From an uncultured Lactobacillus sp. (GTDB lineage: Bacteria > Bacillota > Bacilli > Lactobacillales > Lactobacillaceae), in contig CAJLBJ010000011.1 in NCBI GenBank assembly GCA_905204935.1, positions 1-55,864 on the forward strand: 55,864 nucleotides of DNA. Reading direction: 5' to 3'. The notes under the pieces are model-generated. The model saw nothing but the letters and a program-made list of their open reading frames with translations. It ran no database searches and was not told where the DNA came from. Below are positions 35,414 to 45,313 of the stretch, in pieces (the stretch's first letter is position 1; each line of letters starts with the position of its first letter). The translations under genes and the position numbers were made by a program.

Positions 35414-35830
35414 CTAATTTGTTGTTTGATTGGTCGATGGTGGAGTTTGAATTGTCGTTTGCGCACTCGAAGACGCTGCTTGCTCACCATCATCTGGTTT
35501 AGTTTGTGTTTGATCGTTTGGCTTAGTTGTTGTATCACTTGAACTAGAGCTACTACTACTTGATTGACTAAAACTAGATTCTTGTTGCGAAGATTCTTGA
35601 ACTTGAGTACTACTCGAAGCTTGTTGTTGACTTTCAACTGAACTAGATTCTTTTTGACTAGAGCTGCTATTTATTTGAGTACTACTACTTTGAGTAGAAT
35701 TAACTTCAACTCTAGGCTTACCTTCAACGGTATTAGTCACATTATTTACTGCTACATTTGTCGCTCCTAAGGCCAAAACCGCTGACATAATCGCAAACGG
35801 TGTAATAAAAGGGGCTGTTCTTTTAGTCAT
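35414..35830 (-). CDS. Ser/Gln/Thr-rich low-complexity secreted or anchored protein
   Basis: 138 residues. A basic start and a hydrophobic segment (FITPFAIMSAVLALGATNVAV, about 8-28) act as signal peptide or anchor. The rest is a disordered Ser/Gln/Thr tract with runs of Ser, then a TKPNDQTQTKPDD stretch. No LPxTG and no lipobox. It could be an O-glycosylated wall spacer. GGAGGAAG precedes the ATG. It overlaps nothing and leads into the DUF6681-like gene. Confidence 0.65.
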   Translation of the reverse strand: MTKRTAPFITPFAIMSAVLALGATNVAVNNVTNTVEGKPRVEVNSTQSSSTQINSSSSQKESSSVESQQQASSSTQVQESSQQESSFSQSSSSSSSSSDTTTKPNDQTQTKPDDGEQAASSSAQTTIQTPPSTNQTTN

Positions 35831-35887
35831 TTTCTTCCTCCACTTTTTAGTCTAGCCTATTTTTTTCAAAGTTTTACCAAATATTTC

Positions 35888-36319
35888 TTAAACCTTTGCT
35901 AATTTTCGCTGACAATTTGCGCAAAGGCCATGCAATTCAAACCGATGATCTTCAATCAAGCATCCAGGTAATTGATCTGCAAAAACTTCTAAAGGACACA
36001 TTTGAATCTCTTGGACATGTCCACAGTTGCGACAAATAAAATGATGATGATGTACATTATCAAAATCACACTGATACTTAACGCTAGCTCCACCGGCTTT
36101 GCGTCTTGTTTCTACAATGCCTAATTCTTCAAATTCTTTAATATTACGATAAATAGTATTATGACTCATCGTAGGATAAATCTTGCGCATGTGTGCGTCA
36201 ATCGTTTTAATATCAACATATTGATGCTTGAAACGACTCAAATACTCTAGCATACTCTTTCTTTGTTTGGTTAATTTGTAACCGCCACGTTTCAACACCC
36301 GTAAAGCTTCCGTCAGCAT
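35888..36319 (-). CDS. Fur-family metalloregulator, probably Zur-like
   Basis: 143 residues. Winged helix: LTKQRKSMLEYL, HNTIYRNIKEFEELGIV. The dimerisation part has the metal cluster HHHHFICRNC and a second CANC pair, the four Cys of a structural zinc. EDHRFELHG gives further ligands. It could be Fur, PerR or Zur by protein sequence alone. The promoter carries CGTAATCATTAC, the core of the Bacillus Zur box, which favours zinc control and self-repression. Confidence 0.85.
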   Translation of the reverse strand: MLTEALRVLKRGGYKLTKQRKSMLEYLSRFKHQYVDIKTIDAHMRKIYPTMSHNTIYRNIKEFEELGIVETRRKAGGASVKYQCDFDNVHHHHFICRNCGHVQEIQMCPLEVFADQLPGCLIEDHRFELHGLCANCQRKLAKV

Positions 36320-36338
36320 CCTATTTTCTCCTTTATAT

Positions 36339-36382
36339 CGTAATCATTACTGTTATAATAGCATATCATATTTACTAAAACA
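36339..36382 (-). promoter_or_regulatory. Fur-family gene promoter with Zur-box-like operator
   Basis: Leftward -10 TATTAT (36360-36355), with TTGTTT about 17 bp upstream as -35. CGTAATCATTAC (36339-36350) overlaps the start of transcription. It matches the Zur core CGTAATNATTACG except at the last position. Confidence 0.55.
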
Positions 36383-36388
36383 ATCCTA

Positions 36389-36937
36389 CTATAAAGTAGC
36401 TAACCATTCATCTAGCTTTTGGACGGTCTGTTGCCATTGATCGTTTTCTAAAATATATGCCTTAGAAGCTAAAGCTTGCGGTAAGCATTGATCTCGTTTA
36501 GCTTCTAAACTATCTAAACGCTTCTTAACTGCTTTTAAAGTATCCCCACGCTTTAATAACCGTTGTTGCAAGCATTCCTTGTCACTGACTTGCAAATATA
36601 AAACAACCGTGTTGGTCGGTAATTTTTCCAAATAACTTAAGGCGCCTTTAGTATCTAAGACAATAACTGCCCAATCACCTTTATTAAATGCTTCTTGTAA
36701 GGCTTCATACGATGAGCCATAGTAGTTACCATCATATTTAACGTATTCTAAATAATGTTTTTCAAAAAAACTCGTTTGTGTTTCAAAATGATATGCATCA
36801 TCACTTTCACCTGGACGTTGAGTACGCGTCGTATGTGTCAAAACCGGAATCATCTTTTTTTGTTGAACCAAATATTCTTTGACAGTCGTCTTACCACTTC
36901 CTGATGTTCCACAAATTACCAATACATGTTTTTTCAT
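36389..36937 (-). CDS. guanylate kinase-like P-loop protein
   Basis: 182 residues. P-loop CGTSGSGKTT (9-18), THTTRTQRPGESDDAYHF (35-52) and the lid-like LLKRGDTLKAVKKRL stretch follow the guanylate kinase plan (GMP to GDP), but the loop differs from the canonical SGPSGVGKGT. It is therefore probably a second, divergent kinase and not the housekeeping Gmk. Its start has GGAAGG upstream. Confidence 0.7.
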   Translation of the reverse strand: MKKHVLVICGTSGSGKTTVKEYLVQQKKMIPVLTHTTRTQRPGESDDAYHFETQTSFFEKHYLEYVKYDGNYYGSSYEALQEAFNKGDWAVIVLDTKGALSYLEKLPTNTVVLYLQVSDKECLQQRLLKRGDTLKAVKKRLDSLEAKRDQCLPQALASKAYILENDQWQQTVQKLDEWLATL

Positions 36938-36976
36938 CGCTACCTTCCTTTAATTTAGACTTATTTTTATTGTAAC

Positions 36977-37005
36977 AAAAAAAGTACGCCTAAAAAACGT
37001 ACTTT
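36977..37005 (-). terminator. bsh terminator
   Basis: Perfect 8-bp arms AAAGTACG (36981-36988) and CGTACTTT (36998-37005), followed leftward by a T run. Confidence 0.75.
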
Positions 37006-37011
37006 CATAGC

Positions 37012-37986
37012 TTAATTTGCTTGTAAGACTTGTTGGGTAGTAACCAATGGATAACAACTTAAAGTAGTTTGTTCTAAATCAACATTGTGTAAACTAATCT
37101 TTGTGAGTTGATTATTTTCATATGTTTTATAGTAATATTCCCCTGTCCGCGCATTAACACAACAAGAATAAAGCGTAATATCATGCGTCTTATCTGGCGT
37201 TTGTGTTGCTCCATTGACAAAAGCCACCGAATCTAAAATATGGAAAAAAGTCGTCACATTTGCTAATTCACTTTGTTCACACAATGCGTGACTCTTTAAA
37301 TACACTGCTTTAATAAAACGCGAAGCAGGCGAATAATCTCCCGGCAATCCAACCGTGCCTACTCCTTGCCCTAGAGGTTGTAAACCAAGTTTGGTCAAAG
37401 TATCTACCGGCTGATTAGGATTAACACCTAGATAAGCATGTAAATTTAAAAGATGATAATCAAAAGTTGGATTATTGGTCAAAACTCCAACTGGGTTATC
37501 ATATAGCTTAGTTTGTTCCTTAGTAACTTCTAAAACTGCAGATTCATGTTTATCTGCTATTAACCAATGTAAACTTGCACATGGTAGACCTTGCTTAAAG
37601 TCAATCTCCACCATATTCAAGTTTGCTATTTTTGCGCGAACTTCTTGTACACTTTTACACTGTGCTAATAACCATAAGATTATTTCATAAGGGGTCAAAT
37701 TTAATGCATTTTCCTTTTTAACACTAGCGTAATGTGCAAATCCTGGAAAGTTCAAACCTGCCATCCCTAAACCAGCTTCATTAACTGCTTCGGCATATAA
37801 TGGATAACCATCGACGACACTAGCCATTCCAATCAAAGCTAAATGCTTAGTTTGAGGAGCTTCACATTTATAAGTCAATGTAAAGTTTCTCGGTGTTATG
37901 ACTACCTGTTCTCCAAAATGATAATCTAGATCCAAATTTCTTCCAAAATAAAAATCTCCATTAACAAAACTTAACCCCGTACACAT
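37012..37986 (-). CDS. bsh: bile salt hydrolase / choloylglycine hydrolase
   Basis: 324 residues, Ntn-hydrolase with the catalytic Cys right after Met (C2). R16 and D19 in FGRNLDLDY, VLTNNPTFDYHLLNL and the SRF stretch with its conserved Arg in LPGDYSPASRF fit bile salt hydrolases, which deconjugate taurine/glycine bile acids. Penicillin V acylase is the close alternative, but the TNNP and SPASRF motifs favour BSH. No signal peptide; cytoplasmic. It is a hallmark of gut lactobacilli. Confidence 0.85.
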   Translation of the reverse strand: MCTGLSFVNGDFYFGRNLDLDYHFGEQVVITPRNFTLTYKCEAPQTKHLALIGMASVVDGYPLYAEAVNEAGLGMAGLNFPGFAHYASVKKENALNLTPYEIILWLLAQCKSVQEVRAKIANLNMVEIDFKQGLPCASLHWLIADKHESAVLEVTKEQTKLYDNPVGVLTNNPTFDYHLLNLHAYLGVNPNQPVDTLTKLGLQPLGQGVGTVGLPGDYSPASRFIKAVYLKSHALCEQSELANVTTFFHILDSVAFVNGATQTPDKTHDITLYSCCVNARTGEYYYKTYENNQLTKISLHNVDLEQTTLSCYPLVTTQQVLQAN

Positions 37987-38213
37987 ATCTAACCCTCATT
38001 TCAATTTATTTCTTACTTGAACTATACGCCTATTATTTTGTAAAGTAAAATCTAATGCTTTTAGTTTTTTTTAGCCAAAAACATGTTTATTTTTCTAATT
38101 TTTACTTTCTCATTTGCCCAAGATATGGTATAAACATATGTAAGACATTTAATAGTAGATTAAAAAAACCTCATTTTAATCTAATGGTTATTCAAGCATG
38201 GGGGTTATATTAT

Positions 38214-39608
38214 ATGAAACTTACACAACGAATTTTTCAAAAAGAAGAACTTTCCCGCTATATTACTAAAGATCAAAAATTTGAGAAAACTTTAACCTCA
38301 AAAGACTTAATTGCAATGGGTATAGGCGCTGTTATTGGAACAGGAATCTTTATCTTGCCAGGAACCGTTGCTGCATTACACAGCGGGCCTGCTATCATCA
38401 TTTCATTTATTATGGCAGCTATCGTTTGTTCAACATCTGCTATGTGTTATGCCGAGCTTTCTTCAGCTCTACCAATCGCAGGTAGCGCTTATTCATTTGG
38501 CAACGTCATCTTTGGTGAGATTATCGGATGGTTTTTAGGCTGGGCTTTAATCTTAGAATACATGTTAGCTGTCGCTGCCGTTTCAACGGGGTGGGCTTCT
38601 TATTTCAATGCCTTTTTACGCGGATTTGGAATTGAAGTTCCAAAAGCATTAAACGGACCATTTGATCCAGCTAATGGTACTTATTTTAATCTAGTTGCTA
38701 TCTTGATTGTTTTATTCATCTCATGGCTTTTATCAAAAGGTGTTCGAACTTCGATGGCTATCAATCGCATCATGGTTTTAGTCAAAATTGCCGTAATTGT
38801 CCTCTTTTTAATTGTTGGCTGTTTTTACGTTAAGCCATCCAATTGGACTCCTTTTATGCCTTTTGGATTTAAAGGTGTCAGCATCGGCGCTTCGCTTGTT
38901 TTCTTTGCTTATCTTGGCTTTGATGTCGTTTCAGCTTCAGCAGCAGAAGTTAAAGACCCTAAGAAAAACATGCCTCGTGGTATCATCGGTACTCTTGTCA
39001 TTTGTACAATCTTATATATTTTAGTTTCCGTTGTCTTAACAGGAATAGTTTCTTATACCAAACTTAACGTTGGTGATCCTGTTAGTTATGCTTTGCATTT
39101 AGTTAACCAAGATTGGGTAGCCGGCATCATCTCATTAGGTGCATTAGCTGGAATGTTTACCATGATGGTTACCATGATTTTTAGTTCTTCACGCTTAATC
39201 TATTCAATTGGTCGTGATGGATTGTTACCAAAATTTTTAGGTAAGATTGATGCTAAGACTCATACACCTAAGCACAGTATGGCAATTGTAACAATTATTA
39301 TTGCTTTGACTGGTGGATTTATCTCCTTAGATCAATTAACGAATCTTGTTAACATCGGAACCTTAATTGCCTTTATGTTTGTTTCTTTAGGTGTTTTACC
39401 TTTACGTAAACGCCAAGACATTAATAACAACGGTGGCTTCAAAGTACCATTGTTCCCTATCTTACCACTAATTTCTGTTTTATTATGTGTATACATGCTA
39501 TCACAGCTTTCGATTAGTACATGGATTGCCTCTGGTATTTGGTTTTTAATTGGAGCTATCATCTACTTTACTTATGGCATTAAACACAGCCAACTAAATA
39601 AAGATTAA
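38214..39608 (+). CDS. APC-superfamily cationic amino acid transporter (CAT/YfnA-like)
   Basis: 464 residues from ATG 38214, preceded by GGGGG at 38200; a longer frame opening at 38055 lacks a ribosome site. The N-terminal RIFQKEELSRYI and LIAMGIGAVIGTGIFILPG are typical of CAT-type permeases, followed by 12 or more membrane segments. It imports an amino acid, perhaps basic or branched-chain; not determined. Strong terminator after it. Confidence 0.85.
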   Translation: MKLTQRIFQKEELSRYITKDQKFEKTLTSKDLIAMGIGAVIGTGIFILPGTVAALHSGPAIIISFIMAAIVCSTSAMCYAELSSALPIAGSAYSFGNVIFGEIIGWFLGWALILEYMLAVAAVSTGWASYFNAFLRGFGIEVPKALNGPFDPANGTYFNLVAILIVLFISWLLSKGVRTSMAINRIMVLVKIAVIVLFLIVGCFYVKPSNWTPFMPFGFKGVSIGASLVFFAYLGFDVVSASAAEVKDPKKNMPRGIIGTLVICTILYILVSVVLTGIVSYTKLNVGDPVSYALHLVNQDWVAGIISLGALAGMFTMMVTMIFSSSRLIYSIGRDGLLPKFLGKIDAKTHTPKHSMAIVTIIIALTGGFISLDQLTNLVNIGTLIAFMFVSLGVLPLRKRQDINNNGGFKVPLFPILPLISVLLCVYMLSQLSISTWIASGIWFLIGAIIYFTYGIKHSQLNKD

Positions 39609-39645
39609 AAAATAAGCTAAGCTGTTTTAAGCTTAGCTTATTTTT
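39607..39645. terminator. terminator after the CAT permease gene
   Basis: 15-bp arms AAAAATAAGCTAAGC (39608-39622) and GCTTAGCTTATTTTT (39631-39645). Confidence 0.88.
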
Positions 39646-39646
39646 G

Positions 39647-40486
39647 TTATCCCGTGATATTACCACTGTTAGCTCCACTAGTTGCATTATCCAACGGTAA
39701 CCAATCTAGAGCTAACTTAATATGTCGATCCCAGAAATCCCATTCATGTGCGCCATGATCAACGACAAAGGTATATTCAATCCCTAACTCATCGAGTAAT
39801 TTAGCATAATCTTGATTTGCAGCTAATAAATGATCATCTTCACCTATCGCAAAATACAACTTAGGCAAAGCCACTTTTTGAGAAACCAATTTTGCAATCA
39901 AAACTTTTGGATTAATTTCACTGGTAAGTGTAGAATTTAAATCTGCTCCAAATACCATATGCTTATAACCATCTTCATCTGGGAAGAACACTGGATTTTG
40001 TACCGATTTAGGCATATCCTCATTAACAATTAATCCGGCCGATAAAGCAACAATTGCACCAAACGTATCATGATACTTCAAACCATTATACAACGCGCCA
40101 TACCCGCCCATTGAAAGACCACCAATGAACGTATCTTCTTTTTTATCTGACAACGGAAAACTTGCGCGCGTAAATTCAACCAAATCCTTGGCAATAAATT
40201 CTGAATAATACTCGCTATTCCAAGAATGATCGGTATAAAACGAATTTTCACCGGCTGGCATCACAACCGCCAAATCTTTTTCTTCTGCCCATCGTTGAAT
40301 TCTCGTACCAGAAATCCAATCAACTTCACTGCCAAAGATACCATGTAATAAATATAGTGTTTTATATTTTTTAGGACGACTAACTTTTTGTGGTCCAAAC
40401 GAAATTTTGTCAGTTGGTAATACTACCAATGCTGAAACTGTTCTATGCAAACTTTTTGCCATAAAATTAACACGAATAAGTGCCAT
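39647..40486 (-). CDS. alpha/beta-hydrolase esterase (EstA / esterase D type)
   Basis: 279 residues. Nucleophile S125 in GGLSMGGYGA, Asp in IGEDDHLLA and His in HGAHEWDFW form the triad. LYLLHGIFGSEVDW is the oxyanion part. It resembles lactococcal tributyrin esterase EstA, which acts on short acyl esters. GGAGAAATG precedes the ATG. No signal peptide. Single gene. Confidence 0.85.
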   Translation of the reverse strand: MALIRVNFMAKSLHRTVSALVVLPTDKISFGPQKVSRPKKYKTLYLLHGIFGSEVDWISGTRIQRWAEEKDLAVVMPAGENSFYTDHSWNSEYYSEFIAKDLVEFTRASFPLSDKKEDTFIGGLSMGGYGALYNGLKYHDTFGAIVALSAGLIVNEDMPKSVQNPVFFPDEDGYKHMVFGADLNSTLTSEINPKVLIAKLVSQKVALPKLYFAIGEDDHLLAANQDYAKLLDELGIEYTFVVDHGAHEWDFWDRHIKLALDWLPLDNATSGANSGNITG

Positions 40487-40535
40487 AAAATCATTTCTCC
40501 TTTACTTCAGATTTTTATACTCTAATATTTAAAAT

Positions 40536-40573
40536 AAAAACAAATATCATGGATATAATCCATGATATTTGTT
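40536..40573 (-). terminator. terminator of the cellobiose operon
   Basis: Perfect 16-bp arms AACAAATATCATGGAT (40539-40554) and ATCCATGATATTTGTT (40558-40573), with a T-rich tail leftward. Confidence 0.85.
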
Positions 40574-40579
40574 GCTGTA

Positions 40580-42046
<1,467 letters not shown>

Positions 42047-42081
42047 CTAAAAAACCTCCTAATTACTTTACAAATAAACAA

Positions 42082-43416
42082 TTATTTGGCAATTGCTTGT
42101 GTCGTTTCAACAACTACAGCTTCTTTTTCTTCTTTTGCCAATAGTTCTTTTTCTTTTGCTAATTCTGCTTTATCATCAATTAAGAAGAATGGCAAATACA
42201 TTACAAAATGAATCAACAAAGCAATAATCCAAAACATTAACAAGAGCGGACCACCAGTCATAAATGTCGATACAAAGCCTGGTGTTACCCATGGCATCGA
42301 AATTGTCGGATTAAGATTTGGTTGAACAATTTGGAATAAGCCCATCGCAACAAAACCTGAAACCATTGGGCTAAAGACCATCGGAATAAAGTACAATGGA
42401 TTTAACATCAATGGGAACCCAAAGATGATTGGTTCATTAATATTAAAGAAGTTAGCCGGAATAACTAATTTACGCATCGATTTATACTTTTCCGATTTAG
42501 CAAATAATGTTGCAATACATAATCCAAAAGTATTACCGGTACCACCAATTTGTAAGCAAGAAGCAACAACTGAAAACATTAAATATGGTAATGCTTTCCC
42601 TTGTGTAAATGCTTCAGTATTAGCAACACCTGTCATCATTAAAATTGGCATATAACAACTTAAAATAGTGTTTGGATGAATACCAAAGAACCAAATTAAA
42701 TTCATTAAAGTAAACACAATAATCAATGAAATTGGTGAGGCACCAAATGTTGCAATTGGTTTACCAATAAAAGTTGTCACTAAATTAAAGATATTATTAT
42801 ATGGTGAGATAAACGTTACATATTTAATTGCAAACACCAATGAAAAAATAATCATCGCAACAAAAGTTGGAGCTAATGATTGGCTAACCATTGGTGGTAC
42901 AACCTCAGGCAACTTTAAGCGTAAATTTTTCTTCATTAAGATACAGTATAACCAGGGAATAAATAAACCTAAAATAATTGCTACGAAAATCCCATCGCTT
43001 CCCATATAACTCGTATCTAAGACACTTAGCGATTCTTTATTGATTTCAACCGTTTGTAATGGCATTAATAAGATAAATGAAGCTAAGGCAATAACTGCAC
43101 CAATAATACCTTTTTCACCTTGATTTTTAGTATAAGCATAAGCAATTGAACCAACAACATAAATTGCTAATAATGATAAAGTCAATGAAACCGTATCTTG
43201 TGCGACAGTATATAAACCTGTACTGTTTAAAAAGTTCATCCAAGGTTTAAATGGTAAATTACCCAAAACAGCAATTACGGCAATCCCTAAAGTAATAGGC
43301 ATTGAAGCCATAAAACCTTCTGTTAACGAATTAATAAATTTATTTTGTGAAACCTTTTGAGCAAACGGTCCAACGATCTTTTCTAGGCCACTTTGAAACT
43401 TATTAAATAATCCCAT
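42082..43416 (-). CDS. celB: PTS cellobiose/lactose-family EIIC permease
   Basis: 444 residues from ATG 43416 with GGAGG 8 nt upstream. Membrane EIIC of the lactose/cellobiose family: WFFGIHPNTIL, GGTGNTFGL and the NINEPIIFG substrate motif. It imports and phosphorylates a beta-glucoside with EIIA/EIIB proteins, which are not encoded here and must come from elsewhere. A cre site lies just upstream of the start. Confidence 0.92.
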   Translation of the reverse strand: MGLFNKFQSGLEKIVGPFAQKVSQNKFINSLTEGFMASMPITLGIAVIAVLGNLPFKPWMNFLNSTGLYTVAQDTVSLTLSLLAIYVVGSIAYAYTKNQGEKGIIGAVIALASFILLMPLQTVEINKESLSVLDTSYMGSDGIFVAIILGLFIPWLYCILMKKNLRLKLPEVVPPMVSQSLAPTFVAMIIFSLVFAIKYVTFISPYNNIFNLVTTFIGKPIATFGASPISLIIVFTLMNLIWFFGIHPNTILSCYMPILMMTGVANTEAFTQGKALPYLMFSVVASCLQIGGTGNTFGLCIATLFAKSEKYKSMRKLVIPANFFNINEPIIFGFPLMLNPLYFIPMVFSPMVSGFVAMGLFQIVQPNLNPTISMPWVTPGFVSTFMTGGPLLLMFWIIALLIHFVMYLPFFLIDDKAELAKEKELLAKEEKEAVVVETTQAIAK

Positions 43417-43468
43417 AATAAATGCCTCCATTAAGTATAGATAATATAAAAATCTTAAAAATGTAATC

Positions 43469-43480
43469 GAAAACGCTTTC
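43469..43480. promoter_or_regulatory. cre-like CcpA site upstream of celB
   Basis: GAAAACGCTTTC is a nearly perfect cre core (GAAARCGYTTTC type) about 55 nt upstream of the celB start. It implies glucose repression of the cellobiose operon. Confidence 0.6.
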
Positions 43481-43544
43481 TTTATCTATTATAGTACCAT
43501 CCTAACGCCTAGACCGCTTGTCATCAATTAACTTATAATTGGCG

Positions 43545-44411
43545 CTAATTGACCTTTTTTAATTCACTAGCTTTTCGGCCATAAATTCTAATCAAAGCTC
43601 TATCCATCGTTCTAATCCCGCTAAAGCCGTTGTTTAGCGCGATTTCTGTTAAATTATGCTTTCCCGTAACAATATCATCATAAGCATGCTTAGCTCTTAT
43701 TTCTGCTATATATTGTCCAATTGTGATTCCAATGTATTTTTTGAAAAAACGAGCCAAATACTCTTTAGAAACATGATGATAACGTGCAATATTTTCTAAC
43801 GATAATTCCTCTTGATAATTTTTTTGAATATATTCAATTATTGCTTGTGTCCTTTCAACAATCCTAACTTCCTTAGTACTTTTACACTTAGCTTCTATCA
43901 TGAAATTCTTAATTAAAATTTCCAATATTTCCAAAAGTTTAACACTAATCGATATATTCTTATACGCGTTTTCTTTCTCAGCGTAAATTGTTGCTACTTG
44001 TTGTAACAATTTTTGCAATTTCTTGTATTTATATTTTTGACCATCGGTTAATTTGGAATAATTATTCAATGAAAATACCATGTTATCTATCATAGGATAC
44101 ATCTCTTTAACAAACTTATATGTAAATATTACAGATAGCGCTCTTTTATCTATTCCGTTTTTAAATACTTTTATACTATGAATTTCTTGTGAATTAACCA
44201 CCAGTATTTTGCCAGGCTCACAATGATAGTTTTGACCTTCAATAATGAATTCATCTATTTCACCCGTGAGTGTATAACTCAATTCAATCGATTGATGCCA
44301 ATGTGGCGCAATATAACTTGAATAATTAAAATTTGAATTGTGCATCCAAACCCAAACCGGTAATTTTTCATTTGGTCTAACAACTTCATGTTTATATTCT
44401 TTTTCTGTCAT
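43545..44411 (-). CDS. AraC-family transcriptional regulator of the cellobiose genes
   Basis: 288 residues from ATG 44411, with AAAGGTGA upstream; the longer frame has no ribosome site. A cupin-like sensor (HWHQSIELSYTLTGEIDEFI...) is followed by a double HTH (LSLENIARYHHVSKEYLARFFKKYIG; LTEIALNNGFSGIRTMDRAL). It lies just upstream of celB on the same strand, so it probably activates celB-bgl in response to a beta-glucoside. Confidence 0.87.
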   Translation of the reverse strand: MTEKEYKHEVVRPNEKLPVWVWMHNSNFNYSSYIAPHWHQSIELSYTLTGEIDEFIIEGQNYHCEPGKILVVNSQEIHSIKVFKNGIDKRALSVIFTYKFVKEMYPMIDNMVFSLNNYSKLTDGQKYKYKKLQKLLQQVATIYAEKENAYKNISISVKLLEILEILIKNFMIEAKCKSTKEVRIVERTQAIIEYIQKNYQEELSLENIARYHHVSKEYLARFFKKYIGITIGQYIAEIRAKHAYDDIVTGKHNLTEIALNNGFSGIRTMDRALIRIYGRKASELKKVN

Positions 44412-44463
44412 TTTGATCACCTTTCTTAACTTTATTATACAAAAAGTAAAATAAAAATGAGCA

Positions 44464-44492
44464 CAAAAAAAGAGCGACACCCCTGCCGCTCA
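44464..44492 (-). terminator. second terminator of the ugp operon
   Basis: A 5-bp stem GAGCG / CGCTC (44472-44476, 44487-44491) is followed leftward by seven T. It also insulates the AraC gene. Confidence 0.6.
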
Positions 44493-44513
44493 AAGAAAAC
44501 ACAAAAAACAAAT

Positions 44514-44540
44514 AAAGAGAGTCCTTACTTAGGACTCTCT
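44514..44540 (-). terminator. first terminator of the ugp operon
   Basis: Perfect 10-bp arms AGAGAGTCCT (44516-44525) and AGGACTCTCT (44531-44540), followed leftward by a T-rich tail. Confidence 0.75.
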
Positions 44541-44616
44541 CATTGTACCATATTTTTTTGAGAATACGAGTGTTTTATCTCAAGTTTTTATCAAAAATTG
44601 ACGATTTTTTTCGCAA

Positions 44617-45300
44617 CTAGATTTTAGCCCGTAATTCCCACATTTTTTCGAACTCATTAGTAAAAATTCCAGCAATATTTTTAACAAATAAGTCCCTAGC
44701 CGTCGCCTCGTCGTTAATCGTCCAGACGCGTTGTGGGGCTTGACAAACTTGGTAGCGATGCGGATGAATCCCCGCCAATTTTTCTGTTGCCACCACTTCA
44801 TCGGCATTTGGCAAATCTTTAAAGATCAACCAATTATAATTTTGCCCGGGTGCAATAGCCTGACAGTTGCGTAAGGTTTGTAGATTAAACGACGAATAAA
44901 TGACCGGATGCGCCAAATTAGCTTGGGCAACCATCTCTAAGACGATTCGTTCGATGTTTGGATAAGCGATAGCGTCGGTTTTAAATTCTAAATTAAGCAA
45001 CACATCTTTTGAGCCAACTAGCTCCAAAAGTTCTTGCAGAGTCGGGATACTTTCACCATTAGCCAATTTAAAATGTTTCAACTCTGCTAAAGTATAATCA
45101 TTAATCAATCCACTACCATCAGTTGTGCGATCAATCTTTTCGTCATGCATAATCACAGGAATATTATCTTTAGTCAGATGAACATCAAACTCAATTCCGT
45201 CAATGCCATTATCTAAAACATATTTAAATCCTTCTAATGAATTTTCTGCAAACTTGGCCGGATATCCCCGATGTCCGAAAATTTTCGTTTGTACTGTCAT
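44617..45300 (-). CDS. ugpQ: glycerophosphodiester phosphodiesterase
   Basis: 227 residues. GDPD family: H10-R11-G and E19-N20 (HRGYPAKFAEN), E37 and D39 (IEFDVH), H52 (MHDEKIDRTT). It hydrolyses glycerophosphodiesters to glycerol-3-phosphate plus alcohol. No signal peptide, so it is the cytoplasmic UgpQ type acting on imported substrate. Last gene of the operon, 13 nt after ugpB; two terminators follow. Confidence 0.93.
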   Translation of the reverse strand: MTVQTKIFGHRGYPAKFAENSLEGFKYVLDNGIDGIEFDVHLTKDNIPVIMHDEKIDRTTDGSGLINDYTLAELKHFKLANGESIPTLQELLELVGSKDVLLNLEFKTDAIAYPNIERIVLEMVAQANLAHPVIYSSFNLQTLRNCQAIAPGQNYNWLIFKDLPNADEVVATEKLAGIHPHRYQVCQAPQRVWTINDEATARDLFVKNIAGIFTNEFEKMWELRAKI

Positions 45301-45313
45301 ATTATTTCCTTCT

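Noticed and set aside
35365..35637. A basic 90-residue ORF overlapping the Ser-rich gene
   Set aside because: It is a shadow frame of a CAA/AGT-rich repeat region, with no ribosome site.
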